From: Caldilineaceae bacterium
GTDB taxonomy: Bacteria > Chloroflexota > Anaerolineae > Caldilineales > Caldilineaceae
Direction: 5' to 3'
Length of the DNA: 16,100 bases
Assembly: GCA_026645635.1 (NCBI GenBank)
Contig: JAPKMV010000013.1
Span: 1 to 16,100 of the forward strand
Below the pieces are notes generated by a model, which worked only from the letters and a program-made list of their open reading frames with translations, was not told the origin of the DNA and made no database searches. This document shows positions 14,668 to 16,100 of the stretch, piece by piece. Position numbers and translations under genes: made by a program. How positions within the stretch are numbered: position 1 is the stretch's first letter; the number at the start of each line of letters is the position of its first letter.

Positions 14668-14687
14668 GCTTTCTGAAAGGAATCGTC

Positions 14688-15710
14688 ATGCGCTTCGACA
14701 CCTATCTCATCACCCAGGACCTGGCGCAGATGCCGGCGACGGCGCGGGCGGCGGAGGCGGCGGGGTTCGACGGCGTCTGGACGGCAGAGACGGCGCACAA
14801 CCCCTTTTTCCCGCTGGCGCTGGCCGCGGAGCACACCTCGCGCCTGACGCTGGGCACGGCCATCGCGGTGGGGTTGGTGCGCTCGCCCACGGTGCTCGCG
14901 CACATCGGCTGGGACTTGCAGCGCTTCAGCCGCGGGCGCTTCGTGCTGGGGCTGGGTGCGCAGGTGAAGGCACACATCGTCCTGCGTTACGGCATGCGCT
15001 GGGAGAAGCCGGTGCGCCAACTGCGCGAGACCATCGAGGCGACGCGCGCCGTCTGGGAAAGCTGGCGCAAAGGCGGGATGTCGCTCAACTACAAGGGCGA
15101 ATTCTACACGCTGCGGCTGATGACGCCCTTCTTTGCGGAGCCGCCGCTGGACTATCCCGACCCGCCGATCTATATTTCTGCGGTCAACGAACAGATGCTG
15201 CGGCTGGCCGGGAGCCACTGTGAGGGTGTGCACATCCACCCCTTTCACTCGCCGCTCTACCTGCTGGAGTACGCCTGGCCGCATCTGCGCGAAGGGCTGG
15301 CCGCCGCGGGCCGTCGGCGCGAGGATTTCACCGCGGTGGCCGCGGCCTTTGCGATTCCCACCGACGGGCGCAAACCGGCTGCAGAGTATGAGCGCGCTGC
15401 GCGTGAGCAGATCGCCTTCTACATGAGCACGCCGGCCTATCGCACCATCGTCGACCTGCATGGCTGGGGCAGCGTAGCCGAGCAATTGAGCAGCATGGCG
15501 CGGCGCGGGGAATGGCAGGCGATGGGCGACCTGATCGACGATGAGATGCTGGACGCGTTTGCGGTCACAGGCAAGTGGGCGCAGTTGCCGGCCATCGTGA
15601 AGGCGCGCTACGGCGGCGGGCTGCTCGACCGCGTCGCCTACTATCACCCCTACGCACCCGGCGAAGACGACGCCGGCTGGCAGGCGACATTGGCTGGATT
15701 TCACGCATAG
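14688..15710 (+). CDS. LLM-class (luciferase-like) oxidoreductase, probably F420-dependent
   Basis: A TIM-barrel enzyme of the bacterial luciferase-like superfamily that uses F420 or FMN. The 340-residue protein begins with MRFDTYLITQDL and has AAEAAGFDGVWTAET (about 22-36). It continues with LTLGTAIAVGLVRSPTVLA (about 53-71), RFVLGLGAQVKAH and PPIYISAVNEQMLRLAG. This layout resembles the F420-dependent subfamily typified by MSMEG_2256, though FMN use cannot be excluded. The ATG at 14688 has AAGGA six bases upstream. It is flanked immediately by hairpins E1 and E2, and its TAG stop (15708-15710) is part of E2. The next gene starts 124 bases on, on the same strand. The substrate is unknown. 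Many relatives act on aldehydes, alcohols or alkanesulfonates, which would fit the adjacent decarboxylase gene only loosely. Confidence 0.82.
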   Translation: MRFDTYLITQDLAQMPATARAAEAAGFDGVWTAETAHNPFFPLALAAEHTSRLTLGTAIAVGLVRSPTVLAHIGWDLQRFSRGRFVLGLGAQVKAHIVLRYGMRWEKPVRQLRETIEATRAVWESWRKGGMSLNYKGEFYTLRLMTPFFAEPPLDYPDPPIYISAVNEQMLRLAGSHCEGVHIHPFHSPLYLLEYAWPHLREGLAAAGRRREDFTAVAAAFAIPTDGRKPAAEYERAAREQIAFYMSTPAYRTIVDLHGWGSVAEQLSSMARRGEWQAMGDLIDDEMLDAFAVTGKWAQLPAIVKARYGGGLLDRVAYYHPYAPGEDDAGWQATLAGFHA

Positions 15711-15801
15711 ACCGCAGATGAGGCGAATTTGACGGATTCGCGCGGATGAATTCAAAGAAAATCCGCGAGTATCCGCCCTATCCGCCAAATCCGCGGTCTA
15801 T
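15707..15801. repeat. Hairpin repeat E2 (GCGGATTTG-unit arms)
   Basis: Inverted repeat. Left arm about 15707-15747, right arm about 15761-15801; about 32 of 41 positions pair. The right arm is the cleaner copy. Its last 22 bases (15780-15801) are identical to 14645-14666 of E1, and the unit spacing is again 9, 9 and 10 bases. The left arm has decayed more and contains the TAG stop of the luciferase-like gene. It ends 33 bases before the next start codon. Confidence 0.9.
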
Positions 15802-15824
15802 TGCAATCATCACGACGACATCTC

Positions 15825-15829
15825 GGAGG
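15825..15829 (+). promoter_or_regulatory. Shine-Dalgarno site of the ThDP-decarboxylase-like gene
   Basis: GGAGG lies 5 bases before the GTG at 15835. It decides the start codon; no closer ATG is in frame before the conserved domain begins. Confidence 0.7.
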
Positions 15830-15834
15830 TGCAC

Positions 15835-16100
15835 GTGACGGTTTCGCGGGAAAACTCAAAAGCTGTCTATCAGGGCATCAAGGATGCGGGCATTCGCTCG
15901 GTGTCGGCGCTGCCGGAGACGTGGCTGGTCTATCTGCTGCAACTGGCGGCCAACGACCCGGACATGCGGCTGGTGGAGGTGGCCAAGGAGGAAGAGGCCA
16001 TCGGCATCGCCGCGGGCGCGTATTTTGCGGGCGAGCCGCATCTGCTGTTGATGCAGAACCACGGGCTGCTGGCGGCGGTCAACGGCATCGTGTCGCTGGC
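15835..16100 (+). CDS. Sulfopyruvate/phosphonopyruvate decarboxylase-like alpha subunit, ThDP-binding (partial)
   Basis: Only 88 codons are present; the gene runs off the right edge. The frame begins at GTG with VTVSRENSKAVYQGIKDAGI, continues with SALPETWLVYLLQLAANDPD, and reaches EEEAIGIAAGAYFAGEPHLL and LMQNHGLLAAVNGI. This matches the N-terminal pyrimidine-binding domain of ThDP-dependent decarboxylases. It is closest in style to the alpha subunit (ComD) of sulfopyruvate decarboxylase or to phosphonopyruvate decarboxylase. The Glu of EEEAIGIAAG is the conserved cofactor-activating residue. A beta subunit gene would be expected just downstream but is outside the window. It lies on the same strand as the luciferase-like gene, 124 bases after it, with hairpin E2 between. 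The substrate is uncertain; other 2-oxo acids are possible. Confidence 0.75.
   Translation, partial: MTVSRENSKAVYQGIKDAGIRSVSALPETWLVYLLQLAANDPDMRLVEVAKEEEAIGIAAGAYFAGEPHLLLMQNHGLLAAVNGIVSL

Noticed and set aside
14604..15788. A 394-codon minus-strand frame opposite the luciferase-like gene
   Set aside because: It reaches into both hairpin repeats and has no recognisable motif. It is explained by codon bias of the plus-strand gene.
14572..15801. CRISPR array
   Set aside because: The repeats are palindromic with 7-10 base internal units and no unique spacers of regular length. There are no cas genes.
14572..15801. Insertion sequence or MITE pair around the luciferase-like gene
   Set aside because: No transposase and no clear target-site duplication were seen. 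Repeat bracketing is reported as a finding instead.

Overview
The window is high-GC, gene-dense bacterial chromosome with 17 protein genes (two cut by the window edges), short intergenic gaps and no RNA gene, transposase or prophage gene. The content is mostly housekeeping: tRNA modification, prolyl-tRNA charging, Tat secretion, NusB, FabG, fructose-bisphosphatase, an acyl-CoA ligase and a thioredoxin-like protein. These are joined by a probable F420-dependent luciferase-like oxidoreductase and a ThDP-dependent decarboxylase subunit. This mix, the GC content and the hairpin repeats fit a Chloroflexota-like (Anaerolineae/Caldilineae-type) bacterium. That assignment is an inference from style, not proven by any one gene.

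Layout. Bases 1-5575 (minus strand) are read as osmC-like, EcsC-like, thioredoxin-like, proS, DtxR-type regulator, Nudix hydrolase and trmFO (partial). The last three junctions are tight or overlapping. A consensus sigma70-type promoter lies ahead of the osmC-like gene. Bases 5788-7536 (plus) carry an acyl-CoA ligase diverging from it. Bases 7597-10580 (minus) form a fabG-nusB-tatB-tatC operon with a strong -10 upstream, followed by a small coiled-coil gene. Bases 10708-12576 (minus) encode a SWIM zinc-finger protein with a tandem acidic repeat. From 12828 to the end (plus) come fbp coupled to an S51-type peptidase, then the luciferase-like enzyme, then the start of a sulfopyruvate/phosphonopyruvate decarboxylase-like alpha subunit.

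The most unusual content is not protein-coding. Six long imperfect hairpins lie just after, or overlapping, gene 3' ends. Their arms are built from 4-5 copies of a 7-10 base unit, always with the purine-richer arm first. They belong to five unrelated sequence families but share one architecture. In three of them the arm supplies the stop codon of the neighbouring gene. They fill six of the seven non-divergent gaps larger than 25 bases. The seventh gap instead holds a clear promoter.
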